A stretch of 64,000 bases of DNA from Sphaerisporangium rubeum (GTDB lineage Bacteria > Actinomycetota > Actinomycetes > Streptosporangiales > Streptosporangiaceae): NCBI RefSeq assembly GCF_014207705.1, contig NZ_JACHIU010000001.1:7060501-7124500 (forward strand), in the 5' to 3' direction. Positions 25,829 to 34,459 of this stretch are shown here, in pieces (within the stretch, counting starts at the first letter, position 1; each line of letters opens with the position of its first letter). Position numbers and translations under genes: made by a program. Below the pieces are notes generated by a model. The model made no database searches and was not told the origin of the DNA. It saw nothing but the letters and a program-made list of their open reading frames with translations.

Positions 25829-27879
25829 TCATGCCAGAGGCCGCGGGGTTCGGCGGGGTCGGTGGGGTCGGGCCGCTGCTGGAGTCGTTGGTGGACGACG
25901 CGGGGTTGTTCCCGCCGTCATTGCTGCCTATGTCGGCGGCGGTGCGGAGGCACGCCGAGGATGAGGACGGAGGGAGTCCGGTGCTGACGCATCGGTTCCT
26001 TTGTCCGGCGGGGAGACTGGACGAGTTGCGGGCCACGGCGATACGGCCGGTGCGGCTCGGGGTCATTCTGGACGCGCCGGAGCCGGTGCGGCTCGACGTG
26101 ATCGCCGGGGAGCCGCTGATCGAGGTCGAGCTGATCGAGGTGCGGCTGCCTGCGGGGAGCAGTGTCGAGGATGTCGTGCGGCTGGTTCAGGTTCCTGAGG
26201 ACGCGCGGTTGTTCGTGGAGGTGCCGGCCGGGGAGACGCATCATGTGCCGGCCGGTGTGGGGTTGAAGGTGCGTTGTGGTGGGGTGACGGCCGATCACAC
26301 TCCTACGGCGCATGAGCTGGCGGGGTTCTTCGTCCACTGTGTGGAGAACGGCATTCCGTTCAAGGCGACCGCGGGGTTGCATCACGCCGTACGGCATCCC
26401 GATCCGTCGATCGGCGCCTATCGGCACGGGTTCCTCAATCTGCTGCTCGCGGTGTGCGCGGCCGTGGAAGGACGCGATCCGGTGCCGGTGCTGGAGAGCA
26501 TGGACCGGCACGAGCTGGCGCGGCGGGCCGGCGCGGTGCCGGTGGAGACGGCACGGCGGGCCAGGGAGCTGTTCGTTTCGTACGGGTCGTGCAACACGCG
26601 CACGCCGGTCGCGGATCTGCGGACGCTGGGGCTGGTGGACGGTCACCGGGCCACGGCCACCGCGCGGCCGTCGTCGTGGGTGCCGGGGGCCGACTCTTCG
26701 GGGTACACCACGGCGAACCTGCCGTACGGGGTGTTCTCCTTGCCTGGGGAGCGGGCCCGGGTGGGGGTGCGGGTCGGTGACCAGGTGCTCGATCTGGCGC
26801 CGGTGCTGCATGACGAGGTGTTCGCGAGCGGCAGCCTCAACGCCTTCATCGCGCGGGGTCGTACGGCGTGGCACGACACGCGGCGGCGGGTGCAGCGGCT
26901 GCTGGACGCCGAGGCGCCGGAGGCGGCGGCCAACCGCGCGGCGCTCGAACCGCATCTGGTACCGCTTGAGCGAGTGCGCATGCATCTGCCGATAGAGGTC
27001 GGGGACTACGTCGATTTCTACTGTTCGCTGGAGCACGCCACCAATCTCGGCCGCATGTTCCGGCCGGACGAGAACCCGTTGAAGCCGAACTGGCGGCACC
27101 TGCCGGTGGGGTACCACGGCCGGTCGGGGACCGTCGTGGTGTCCGGCACGCCGGTGGTGCGGCCACGGGGTCAGCGACCGCCGGCGGCCGGTGGTGAGCG
27201 GCCGGTGTTCGGGCCGTCGGTGAAACTCGACATCGAGGCGGAGCTCGGGTTCGTCGTCGGCACTCCGACGGGGCTCGGGGAGCCGGCGGGGGACTTCGCC
27301 GAGCATGTGTTCGGGGTGGCGCTCGTCAACGACTGGAGTGCCAGGGACATCCAAGCGTGGGAGTACGTGCCGCTCGGGCCGTTCCTCGGCAAGTCGTTCG
27401 CCACGTCCATGTCGGCGTGGGTCACTCCGCTCGAGGCGCTCGCGCACGCGCGGCTGCCGGGCCGCGCGCAGGAGCCCGAGCCGCTTGACTACCTGCGGCG
27501 CAGGGAGCGGTGGGGGCTGGACATCGCCATGGAGGTGCTGCTGGACGGTGAGGTGGTGTCGCGGCCGCCGTACCGGGAGATGTACTGGACGCCTGACCAG
27601 ATGCTGGCCCACATGACGGTGAACGGCGCGCGGCTGCGCACCGGTGACCTGTTCGCGAGCGGCACGGTGTCGGGGCCGGACGCGGGTCAGCGGGGGTCGT
27701 TCATCGAGATGACGTGGAACGGCGCCGAGCCGCTGAAGCTCGCCGACGGCCGCACGCGGACGTTCCTGGAGGACGGCGACACGGTGACCGTCACCGCGAC
27801 CGCTCCGGGGCCGGACGGCACGCGCATCGCGCTCGGGGAGGTTTCCGGCACGGTCCAGCCGGCCCGTACAGGTCAGTGA
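25825..27879 (+). CDS. Fumarylacetoacetase fused to an N-terminal domain of unknown function
   Basis: 684 residues, against about 400-420 for the usual enzyme. Residues about 285-684 are fumarylacetoacetate hydrolase: SSGYTTANLPYGVFS, VGYHGRSGTVVVSGTPV, EAELGFVVG (metal ligands), VNDWSARDIQAWEYVPLGPF and FLGKSFATSMSAW. Residues 10-280 are a separate alpha/beta domain with LPAGSSVEDVVRLV, VGLKVRCGGV, GIPFKATAGLHHAVRH and a C-terminal LFVSYGSCNTRTPVADL; such proteins occur alone in actinobacteria and have no known activity. The fusion with the last tyrosine-degradation enzyme suggests a function in that pathway. ATG 25825 overlaps the hmgA stop. Confidence 0.92.
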   Translation: MIMPEAAGFGGVGGVGPLLESLVDDAGLFPPSLLPMSAAVRRHAEDEDGGSPVLTHRFLCPAGRLDELRATAIRPVRLGVILDAPEPVRLDVIAGEPLIEVELIEVRLPAGSSVEDVVRLVQVPEDARLFVEVPAGETHHVPAGVGLKVRCGGVTADHTPTAHELAGFFVHCVENGIPFKATAGLHHAVRHPDPSIGAYRHGFLNLLLAVCAAVEGRDPVPVLESMDRHELARRAGAVPVETARRARELFVSYGSCNTRTPVADLRTLGLVDGHRATATARPSSWVPGADSSGYTTANLPYGVFSLPGERARVGVRVGDQVLDLAPVLHDEVFASGSLNAFIARGRTAWHDTRRRVQRLLDAEAPEAAANRAALEPHLVPLERVRMHLPIEVGDYVDFYCSLEHATNLGRMFRPDENPLKPNWRHLPVGYHGRSGTVVVSGTPVVRPRGQRPPAAGGERPVFGPSVKLDIEAELGFVVGTPTGLGEPAGDFAEHVFGVALVNDWSARDIQAWEYVPLGPFLGKSFATSMSAWVTPLEALAHARLPGRAQEPEPLDYLRRRERWGLDIAMEVLLDGEVVSRPPYREMYWTPDQMLAHMTVNGARLRTGDLFASGTVSGPDAGQRGSFIEMTWNGAEPLKLADGRTRTFLEDGDTVTVTATAPGPDGTRIALGEVSGTVQPARTGQ

Positions 27880-28013
27880 GAGACGGTCCGGCCGGCCTGA
27901 ACGGGTCCGTGAGAGACGGTCCGGCCGGGCTTTACAGGTCCGTGAGGAGCCGGTCCGTACGGGTCCGTGAGACAGTCCGGCAGGCCCGAACGGGTCCGGT
28001 GAGAAGCAGTGAG
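27876..28013 (+). repeat. Degenerate 33-bp tandem repeat after the fumarylacetoacetase gene
   Basis: Units beginning GTGAG start at 27876, 27909, 27942, 27967 and 27999. The first two are nearly identical (33 bp); later ones are shortened. The first unit contains the stop codon of the gene. Confidence 0.75.
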
Positions 28014-28109
28014 ACGTTCGTCACCTCACGTCACTGACGCGGGGGTTCAGGTTGGTTCAGGGGAACCTTCGGAGCCTGTAACGCGTTCTTCTTTTTGAAG
28101 GAGGGCCGC

Positions 28110-28559
28110 ATGGACTCGTGGATCTTCTGGTTGATCCTCTCCGCGGTGCTCGGGGTGGCGGAGATCTTCACCCTGACCGCGGCCCTCGGCCTGCTCGGTG
28201 CGGCGGCGCTGCTCACAGCGGTGGTCGCCGCGATCGGGTTGCCGGTCGGGGTGCAGCTCGCCGTTTTCATCGTGTCGTCGATCTCCAGCCTGGTGTTGCT
28301 GCGGCCCATCGCGCAGCGGTACCTCAAGCAGCCGCCGCCGCAGCGGTTCGGCATATCCGCGCTCGTCGGCAGGTCCGCGTTCGTCACCCGCGAGGTCACC
28401 GGCCATGACGGCCGGGTCCGCATCAACGGCGAGGAGTGGTCCGCGCGTTGCTACGACGAGACGCAGGTCATCCCGGCCGGCGCGACGGTGGACGTCATCG
28501 AGATCGAGGGTGCGACGGCCCTGGTCTATCCGCGCGAGCAGCTCAGGGGGAGTGAGTAA
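28110..28559 (+). CDS. NfeD-like membrane protein
   Basis: 149 residues. There are two to three N-terminal membrane helices (WIFWLILSAVLGVAEIFTLT, then ALLTAVVAAIGLPVG), and a C-terminal OB-fold domain with ALVGRSAFVTREV, GEEWSARCYDETQVIPAGA and VDVIEIEG, typical of NfeD. These proteins pair with SPFH proteins in membrane microdomains. ATG at 28110 has GAAGGAGG upstream. The stop overlaps the start of the SPFH gene (TAATG). Confidence 0.93.
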   Translation: MDSWIFWLILSAVLGVAEIFTLTAALGLLGAAALLTAVVAAIGLPVGVQLAVFIVSSISSLVLLRPIAQRYLKQPPPQRFGISALVGRSAFVTREVTGHDGRVRINGEEWSARCYDETQVIPAGATVDVIEIEGATALVYPREQLRGSE

Positions 28560-29635
28560 TGGACACCGCAGCCATCGCCGGAATCGTGATCGCCATACTG
28601 GCGGTGATCATCGTTCTGCGGTCCGTGCGCATCGTGCCGCAGGCCCGTGCGGGGAACGTCGAACGGCTCGGCCGTTTCCACCGCACCCTCGGGCCCGGCC
28701 TGAACTTCGTGATCCCGTTCATCGACCGGGTACGTCCTCTCATCGACCTGCGTGAGCAGGTGGTGTCGTTCCAGCCGCAGCCGGTGATCACCGAGGACAA
28801 CCTCGTGGTGGACATCGACACCGTGCTGTACTTCCAGGTCACCGACCCGCGCGCCGCGGCGTACGAGATCGCCAACTTCATCCAGGGTGTCGAGCAGCTC
28901 ACCGTGACCACGCTGCGTAACGTGGTCGGCGGCATGGACCTGGAGAAGACGCTGACCTCGCGCGACACCATCAACAGCCAGTTGCGCGGCGTGCTGGACG
29001 AGGCGACCGGCAAGTGGGGCATCCGGGTCAACCGGGTCGAGATCAAGGCCATCGACCCGCCGCGGACCATCAAGGAGGCGATGGAGAAGCAGATGCGCGC
29101 CGAACGCGACAAGCGCGCCGCCATCCTCACCGCCGAAGGTTCACGGCAGTCGCAGATCCTCACCGCCGAAGGTGAGAAGCAGAGCTCCATCCTGCGCGCC
29201 GAAGGTGAGCGGACCGCCGCGATCCTGCGTGCCGAAGGTCAGTCGCAGGCCATCGACGAGGTCTTCCAGGCCGTGCACCGCAACGACCCCGACCCCAAGC
29301 TGCTCGCGTACCAGTACCTCCAGGTGCTTCCCGAGCTGGCCAAGGGTCAAGGCAACACCTTCTGGGTGATCCCGAGCGAGGTGACCTCGGCTCTCCAGGG
29401 TGTCTCCCGGGCCTTCACCGAGTCGCTGCCGCCGTCGGACGCCACCCGTGACACGGCGCCGCGCAAGGACAGGGCCCACTCGGAGGCGTCGTCCGCCGCG
29501 AAGGCCGCCGAGGAGGCCATCGCCGACGCCGAGGCCACTCCGCGCCAGCTCAGCGCGGGTGTCCCCGACCCGCTGGCCGGTCTGAGCTCCGTGCAGAACC
29601 CCGAACCCGCCGCCAAGCCCGACACCCGTCCCTGA
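28559..29635 (+). CDS. SPFH/stomatin-like membrane protein
   Basis: 358 residues. One N-terminal membrane helix (IAGIVIAILAVIIVL) is followed by the SPFH domain (VPQARAGNVERLGRFHRTL, GPGLNFVIPFIDRV, EDNLVVDIDTVLYFQVTDP) and a coiled coil with repeated AEGE/AEGQ segments (about residues 190-235). The C-terminus is disordered and rich in Ala, Pro and Asp. It works with the NfeD protein in membrane organisation. It shares one base with the upstream stop. Confidence 0.93.
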   Translation: MDTAAIAGIVIAILAVIIVLRSVRIVPQARAGNVERLGRFHRTLGPGLNFVIPFIDRVRPLIDLREQVVSFQPQPVITEDNLVVDIDTVLYFQVTDPRAAAYEIANFIQGVEQLTVTTLRNVVGGMDLEKTLTSRDTINSQLRGVLDEATGKWGIRVNRVEIKAIDPPRTIKEAMEKQMRAERDKRAAILTAEGSRQSQILTAEGEKQSSILRAEGERTAAILRAEGQSQAIDEVFQAVHRNDPDPKLLAYQYLQVLPELAKGQGNTFWVIPSEVTSALQGVSRAFTESLPPSDATRDTAPRKDRAHSEASSAAKAAEEAIADAEATPRQLSAGVPDPLAGLSSVQNPEPAAKPDTRP

Positions 29636-29646
29636 GGACGCCTGGC

Positions 29647-29674
29647 ACGGCCCGCCGGCTCAGCCGCGGGCCGT
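29647..29674. terminator. Convergent hairpin terminator
   Basis: ACGGCCCGC and its exact complement GCGGGCCGT (29666-29674), loop of 10 nt, between the SPFH gene and the GTPase gene ending at 29660. Confidence 0.6.
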
Positions 29675-31330
29675 CGCGAGGAGAGTGTCGAAGCGGTGGG
29701 CCCGGGAGAGTTCTTCTTGGGCCGGGGTGAGGACCAGGTCGTGCGCCACCGCCTCGATGGCGGTGGTGAGCGCGCGGCGGGTCTTCCTCGCGCGGCGGCG
29801 AGCGCCGATGGCGGCGGCCACGCGGCACAGCAGTGCCACCAGCAGACCGGCCAAGGCGGCGCCGGCCAGGATGGTGGTGGGGAGGGGAAGGTCGCCGACC
29901 GTCGGGGTGGGGACCTCGGGGAGACGCAGGTAGTCGACGAAGAACAGGCCGGCGAGCCAGAGCGCGCCTGCCACCATGGCGGCGAACAGCAGCCACTGCA
30001 GGACGCCTGCGACGCGCCACCAGCGGGGACGGCGGCCGGCGCCGGCCGTGGTGGTGGCGACGGCGCGGTCCAGGCGGTCGGCCAGCTCGTCCGCGTGGGA
30101 CCGCGCCGAGTGCCGTACGGCGGTGGCCCAGGGTTCGGCGAGGCCGGCCGAGGCGGCGGCTCCGGTGTCCCTGATCGCCAGGTCCATGCGGGAACGCTGG
30201 ACGATGTCGGCGCGCGGGATCGAGGTGAGCGCGGGGGTCTGTCCCGTGGGGCCGCCGAGGCGCAGCCGCCGCAGCGGGTCGGGACGCAGGCGCCGGACCC
30301 ACCGGGTCACCGGCCAGCCGGTCGCCGTCACCGCGCGATGCCGGTGCGCCTTCGCCACCGCCGCGACCACCACCGGCACCCCGGCCGCCTCGGCCAGCGC
30401 CGCCGTCAGCGGACGCACCTGGCCGGTCAGCTCCTTGGAAAGCTCGCCGGCGTCCTTCACACGCGGGCCGTCCGGCAGCGCCAGGACCTCTCGCGCCTCC
30501 GGGGACGTGGTGTCCGCGCCGCCGGCGTTCGCGAGGACGTCCGCGGCGGCACCGACGTCGGCGGCCAGCCGGGCCGACCAGGAGCGGCGGTCGGCCACGC
30601 GTTTGGCTAGGGTCGTGCGGAGTTCGTCCACACCGGCGCGGGTGGTGACGGAGGTGGCGAGCACCGGGACACGGGACAGGCCGTCCTCCTCCAGCAGGCG
30701 GCGCAGGTCGGACAGGCAGCGGTCGGCGGCGGCGGGGGAAAGCCGGTCCGCCTGGTTCAGGACGATCACCATGACGTCCTGGTGGCGTGACAGCCGCCGC
30801 AGGTAACGCTCGTGGACGGCGGCGTCGGCGTACTTCTGCGGGTCGAGGACCCACACGAGCAGGTCGACCACCGCGACCAGCCGGTCCACCTCCAGGCGGT
30901 GCGCGAGCTCGATGGAGTCGTGGTCAGGCAGGTCGAGCAGCACCAGGCCGGACAGCGCGTCGGGGCCCGACTCGACCTCGTGCCTGCGGGGGACCTCCAG
31001 CCAGTCGAGCAGACCGGCCGACCCCTCGGGGTCCCACATGGCGGCCTGCGCCGTGGACGTCGTCGGACGGGTCACGCCGACCGGGGACAGCGACGTGCCG
31101 GACAGCGCGTTGAACAGCGACGACTTGCCGCTGCCTGTGGCCCCCGCGAGCGCCACCACCGTGTGGTCCACCGACAACCCGCGCCGCACCCCGGCCCGGT
31201 CCACCACGGCCCGCGCTCGCGCCACCGCCGCCGGATCCAGCCGCCCCTCGGCGAGCTCCACGGCCTCGGCCAACGCCTCCAGCCGATCGTCCAGTGACAC
31301 GGCCCGTGGCCGCCGCATCGTCCTCATCAC
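29660..31330 (-). CDS. YfjP-like dynamin-family GTPase
   Basis: 556 residues. The G domain has P-loop GATGSGKSSLFNAL (about residues 68-81), a switch region with VGVTRPTTSTAQ, G3 VLLDLPDHDS and G4 VLNQADRL. A helical middle is followed by two membrane segments (VLQWLLFAAMVAGALWLAGL and TTILAGAALAGLLVALL). This matches membrane-associated actinobacterial dynamin-like GTPases. ATG 31330 overlaps the stop of the upstream GTPase gene by 4 bp, so the two are made together and may act as a heteromer. Confidence 0.88.
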   Translation of the reverse strand: MMRTMRRPRAVSLDDRLEALAEAVELAEGRLDPAAVARARAVVDRAGVRRGLSVDHTVVALAGATGSGKSSLFNALSGTSLSPVGVTRPTTSTAQAAMWDPEGSAGLLDWLEVPRRHEVESGPDALSGLVLLDLPDHDSIELAHRLEVDRLVAVVDLLVWVLDPQKYADAAVHERYLRRLSRHQDVMVIVLNQADRLSPAAADRCLSDLRRLLEEDGLSRVPVLATSVTTRAGVDELRTTLAKRVADRRSWSARLAADVGAAADVLANAGGADTTSPEAREVLALPDGPRVKDAGELSKELTGQVRPLTAALAEAAGVPVVVAAVAKAHRHRAVTATGWPVTRWVRRLRPDPLRRLRLGGPTGQTPALTSIPRADIVQRSRMDLAIRDTGAAASAGLAEPWATAVRHSARSHADELADRLDRAVATTTAGAGRRPRWWRVAGVLQWLLFAAMVAGALWLAGLFFVDYLRLPEVPTPTVGDLPLPTTILAGAALAGLLVALLCRVAAAIGARRRARKTRRALTTAIEAVAHDLVLTPAQEELSRAHRFDTLLATARG

Positions 31331-33219
31331 CGGTCCATCGGCTTGGAGTCGGCGGGAGAACCCGCCGGTTTCGCGTCGGCCGGAGCGTCCGCAGGTCCGG
31401 GGCCGATCTGCCTGCCGGCCGGCGTCGAACCGGTGTCCACCGGCTTGGCATCGGCCGGAGCGTCCACCGGCGCCGGCGGTGCGGCTCCGTTCACCTCGTC
31501 GCGCCGGTTCCGTACGGCCAGAGCCGCCTCTCTCAGGCCGGCCGCGGTGTCGGCAGGCGGCTCCACGCCGGTGAGCAGGTCGGTGAAGCGTGCGGACTCC
31601 TCCTCGAACAGCACACCGACGCGGTGCCGCAGGTCCTCACGTGCGGCCTGGGTCAGGGAGCGTACGGCCTGGTCGCCGAAGATGGCTTCGAGGAGTTTCT
31701 GGCTGAGGACGCTGGTGCCGCCGGCGATGCCGACCTCGATGCCGGTGAGACCGCCGGTGGAGGCGAACACGGCCAGCATCAGCAGCAGGCCGGCGCCGTT
31801 CACGCCGAACGACGCGACCCTGGCCGTGGTGCGCCGTTCAGCGCCTTCCTTGGCGACCAGCTCCAGGACGTACCCCTGCCAGCCACGGATCGCCGCCTCA
31901 GCGCGCGCCGCCAGTGTGGACGAGGCACGGCCGAGCCGTCCGGCCGTCACCACCCCGGCCTTCTCCAGGACGTCACGGCCGGCCGGCATGCCGGACCACG
32001 CCTCCAGCACGCGCTCGGCCGCGCCGTCCGCCGCGGAGCGGATCAAAGCCTCCACGCTGGACTCCAGCGCCGCGCGGAGCCTGGTGTCGGAGGCGGGACG
32101 GCCGGTGAAGACCGACACGAGCCGTTCACGCAACCGGCCGACCCGCGACTCCAGCGACCGCATGAAGTCGCCGGTGCCGATGAAGTCCTGCCACCGGGTC
32201 AGCACCTCGCCGCGGAGCAGAGAGCCGTCCCTGATGCCGTCGTCGAACACGGCCATCGCCGACCCGTACGCCGAGTCGACCGACCGGCGCAGGTCCGCGA
32301 GGCCCGCTCGCTGCCGCTCCACCTGGTCGGCGAGCGCGGGGACCCGGACCGCGAGGCTGTCCAGCGCACCCGCGAGGGTGCGGCGGACGACCTCGGCGCG
32401 GGCCTGAGCGTCGGCGGCGAGGCTCGACAGCCAGTCGCGGATGGCGCGGACCGCCTCACCCGGCAGGCGCGCGTTGTCGTGCGGCAGAGCCACCTCGGGT
32501 ACGGGGAACAGCGGCGTCCCCGCGAGGCCGTTCTCGTCGAGGAGGCGCTGCAGATGGGCCGTCACCGGGCCTCTGGCCTCCGGCGGCACCCGGTCGAGCA
32601 CGACGGCGAGGGCCGTGCTGCGTTCCCTGGCGACGCGCAGGAAACCCCAGGGGACCTCGTCGGCGTAGCGGGCCGCCGTCGTGACGAACAGCCACAGGTC
32701 GGCGGCGGCGAGGAGCTGCGCCGCGACCTCGCGGTTGGCGGTGACCACCGAGTCGATGTCCGGAGCGTCCAGCAGGGCCAGGCCCGGTGGAAGCGTGTCG
32801 GTGGTGACGACACGCAGCGTGCCGGGTTCGCCGCGTCCGCCGCCGGTGCGCCTGGCGAGCCCCGGCAGGACGTTCGGCCGACCGAACCACGCCTCGTCCG
32901 CCGGGTTGGCCACCAGGGTCGGGGCCAGCGTCGTCGGCCGCAGCACCCCCGGCTCGGTGATGTCGGCCTGGGCCAGCGAGTTGACCAGAGTGGACTTGCC
33001 GGCCCCCGTGGATCCGCCGACCACGGCGAGCAGCGGCGCGTCCATGGCCGCGACCCGCGGCAGCAGATAGTCGTCGAGCTGGCCCCTGAGCTCCCTCAGG
33101 TCACGGCGATGCGCCTCGACGTCGCCGATCGCGAGGGGGAACAGATCGTGATCGAGCCGGCGTCGCAGGGTTTCGAGTGCCGCGTGCAGCCCGTTGTGCC
33201 CCACCATACGAACGGTCAT
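31327..33219 (-). CDS. Dynamin-like GTPase, partner of the downstream GTPase
   Basis: 630 residues. P-loop VGGSTGAGKSTLVNSL lies at about residues 68-83, with LRPTTLAPTLV as the switch-I region and LALLDAPDIDSV as G3. The helical stalk has a hydrophobic glycine-rich segment (GAGLLLMLAVFASTGGLTGIEVGIAGG) that may paddle into the membrane. The C-terminal tail is disordered and has an imperfect Asp-Ala-Lys-Pro repeat. Paired GTPases of this kind are commonly adjacent in actinobacteria; roles in membrane fusion or stress protection are proposed for the family. Confidence 0.88.
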   Translation of the reverse strand: MTVRMVGHNGLHAALETLRRRLDHDLFPLAIGDVEAHRRDLRELRGQLDDYLLPRVAAMDAPLLAVVGGSTGAGKSTLVNSLAQADITEPGVLRPTTLAPTLVANPADEAWFGRPNVLPGLARRTGGGRGEPGTLRVVTTDTLPPGLALLDAPDIDSVVTANREVAAQLLAAADLWLFVTTAARYADEVPWGFLRVARERSTALAVVLDRVPPEARGPVTAHLQRLLDENGLAGTPLFPVPEVALPHDNARLPGEAVRAIRDWLSSLAADAQARAEVVRRTLAGALDSLAVRVPALADQVERQRAGLADLRRSVDSAYGSAMAVFDDGIRDGSLLRGEVLTRWQDFIGTGDFMRSLESRVGRLRERLVSVFTGRPASDTRLRAALESSVEALIRSAADGAAERVLEAWSGMPAGRDVLEKAGVVTAGRLGRASSTLAARAEAAIRGWQGYVLELVAKEGAERRTTARVASFGVNGAGLLLMLAVFASTGGLTGIEVGIAGGTSVLSQKLLEAIFGDQAVRSLTQAAREDLRHRVGVLFEEESARFTDLLTGVEPPADTAAGLREAALAVRNRRDEVNGAAPPAPVDAPADAKPVDTGSTPAGRQIGPGPADAPADAKPAGSPADSKPMDR

Positions 33220-33332
33220 GCCCCACCCGCCGCGAGCTATCCGCCGGTCATCTGATCGGCGCCGTTCCCCCAGGTGAACGACCCCTACCGATCACTATGC
33301 CACCTGAACGAGGCACACAGGCGGCACACCGG

Positions 33333-34235
33333 TCACGCGGCGGCGGCGCTCGCGGGGCTCGGCGTGGCGCCGGGAACGCCGGGTGCGGAGGTGGGGCCGG
33401 GGCCGCCTGGAGTGGTGCCGGGGTCCGCAGGAGTTCCGGGGCCGCCTGGTGTCGTGCCGGGTGCGCCGGGGGCCGGGGTGGCGCCGGGGCCACCTGGCCT
33501 GGTGCCGGGTGCGCCGGGTCCACGACGGCCGTCGTGCCAGTGCTTTCCTGGTCCTCCGTGGCCCGGACCGGGGGCCGGCAGGAGGGTGCGGCACTTCTTC
33601 AGTGCCTCGGCCGCCTTGGGGTCGTCACGTTTGTGGTGGTCGCGGAGGTTCTCACCGGTGATCTCGGCGCCGTTGTCCTTCATGCAGGCGCGGAACGCCT
33701 TGAAGGCTTCGGCGTCCATGCGGCCGTGCGACCACGGTCCCCGCGCGGGTTCCGGCAGCAGCGAACGGCACGCCTCCAGCGCCTCGCGCAGCTCAGGGCT
33801 CATGGGGCCGAAGCCGCCTCTTCTGCCTTCCCTGTGCGGCGGGCCACCAGGGGCCGAGGACGGCGGACCGCTCGGCCGTGCCGTCGGAGCGGCACCCGGA
33901 GTGTCCGGCGGCGCGGCACTCGGCGGACCCGAAGGGGTGGTGCTCGGCGGTGCGGCGCTCGGCGGAGCTGACGGCGCGGCGCTTGGCGGTACGGCGCTCG
34001 GCGCGCTCGGCCGTGCCGTCGGGGGGCCGTCCCGGTGGCCGGGTGGGAGGGTGACGCCGTGTTCGCGCATGCACTCGGCGAAGGCGGCGCGTCCGTCACC
34101 GGACGCGGACGGAGACGAGGACGGTGACGGTGACGGAGGAGCACCGGCGGCACCGTTCGCGACTCCGGCACAACCGGAGGCGAGCAGGACGGCCGATGCC
34201 GCGGCGGCGGCACCCAGCGCACGCGAGTTGATCAT
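33333..34235 (-). CDS. Pro-rich secreted lipoprotein
   Basis: 300 residues. The signal peptide ends in a lipobox LASGC. Two short homologous blocks, FAECMREHGV and FRACMKDNGAEI, each with a conserved Cys and separated by a long Ser/Pro/Ala linker, are a pattern seen in actinobacterial lipoproteins near HlyD/MacB-type exporters. The C-terminal 80 residues are Gly/Pro/Thr-rich repeats. ATG follows GAGGAG. A TTGACA (complement at 34328-34333) with CCGAAT 17 bp on is a possible promoter. The function is unknown. Confidence 0.8.
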   Translation of the reverse strand: MINSRALGAAAAASAVLLASGCAGVANGAAGAPPSPSPSSSPSASGDGRAAFAECMREHGVTLPPGHRDGPPTARPSAPSAVPPSAAPSAPPSAAPPSTTPSGPPSAAPPDTPGAAPTARPSGPPSSAPGGPPHREGRRGGFGPMSPELREALEACRSLLPEPARGPWSHGRMDAEAFKAFRACMKDNGAEITGENLRDHHKRDDPKAAEALKKCRTLLPAPGPGHGGPGKHWHDGRRGPGAPGTRPGGPGATPAPGAPGTTPGGPGTPADPGTTPGGPGPTSAPGVPGATPSPASAAAA

Positions 34236-34435
34236 GATGTCGGCTCCTCAAGACATCCGGGGATTCCGGCACGCTCCATCAAACCTCACCAATCTCCGTG
34301 GAACATTCGGCGAACCTGAGCGTCCGCTGTCAACTTTCCGCAGGTGGAAGGCCATGTCAGCCGGCACATGGGGTCGTGGTGAGCGTGATGCGGTCGTCGT
34401 GGGGTCGACGGAGTCCCAAGGGGTCCGGCAGGGCC

Positions 34436-34454
34436 GTCCACAGGCTGTGGACAA
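34436..34454. promoter_or_regulatory. DnaA-box-like inverted repeat
   Basis: GTCCACAGGCTGTGGACAA reads as two facing copies of the actinobacterial DnaA box TTGTCCACA (one with a mismatch). It lies in the 224-bp gap between the lipoprotein gene and the response regulator. It may equally be a simple hairpin. Confidence 0.35.
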
Positions 34455-34459
34455 TCAGC

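Noticed and set aside
27876-28013. CRISPR or small-RNA array after the fumarylacetoacetase gene
   Set aside because: Units abut without spacers and decay progressively; a degenerate tandem repeat explains it.
31294-33255. 653-codon plus-strand frame opposite the dynamin-like gene
   Set aside because: Antisense shadow; the minus strand has GTPase motifs.
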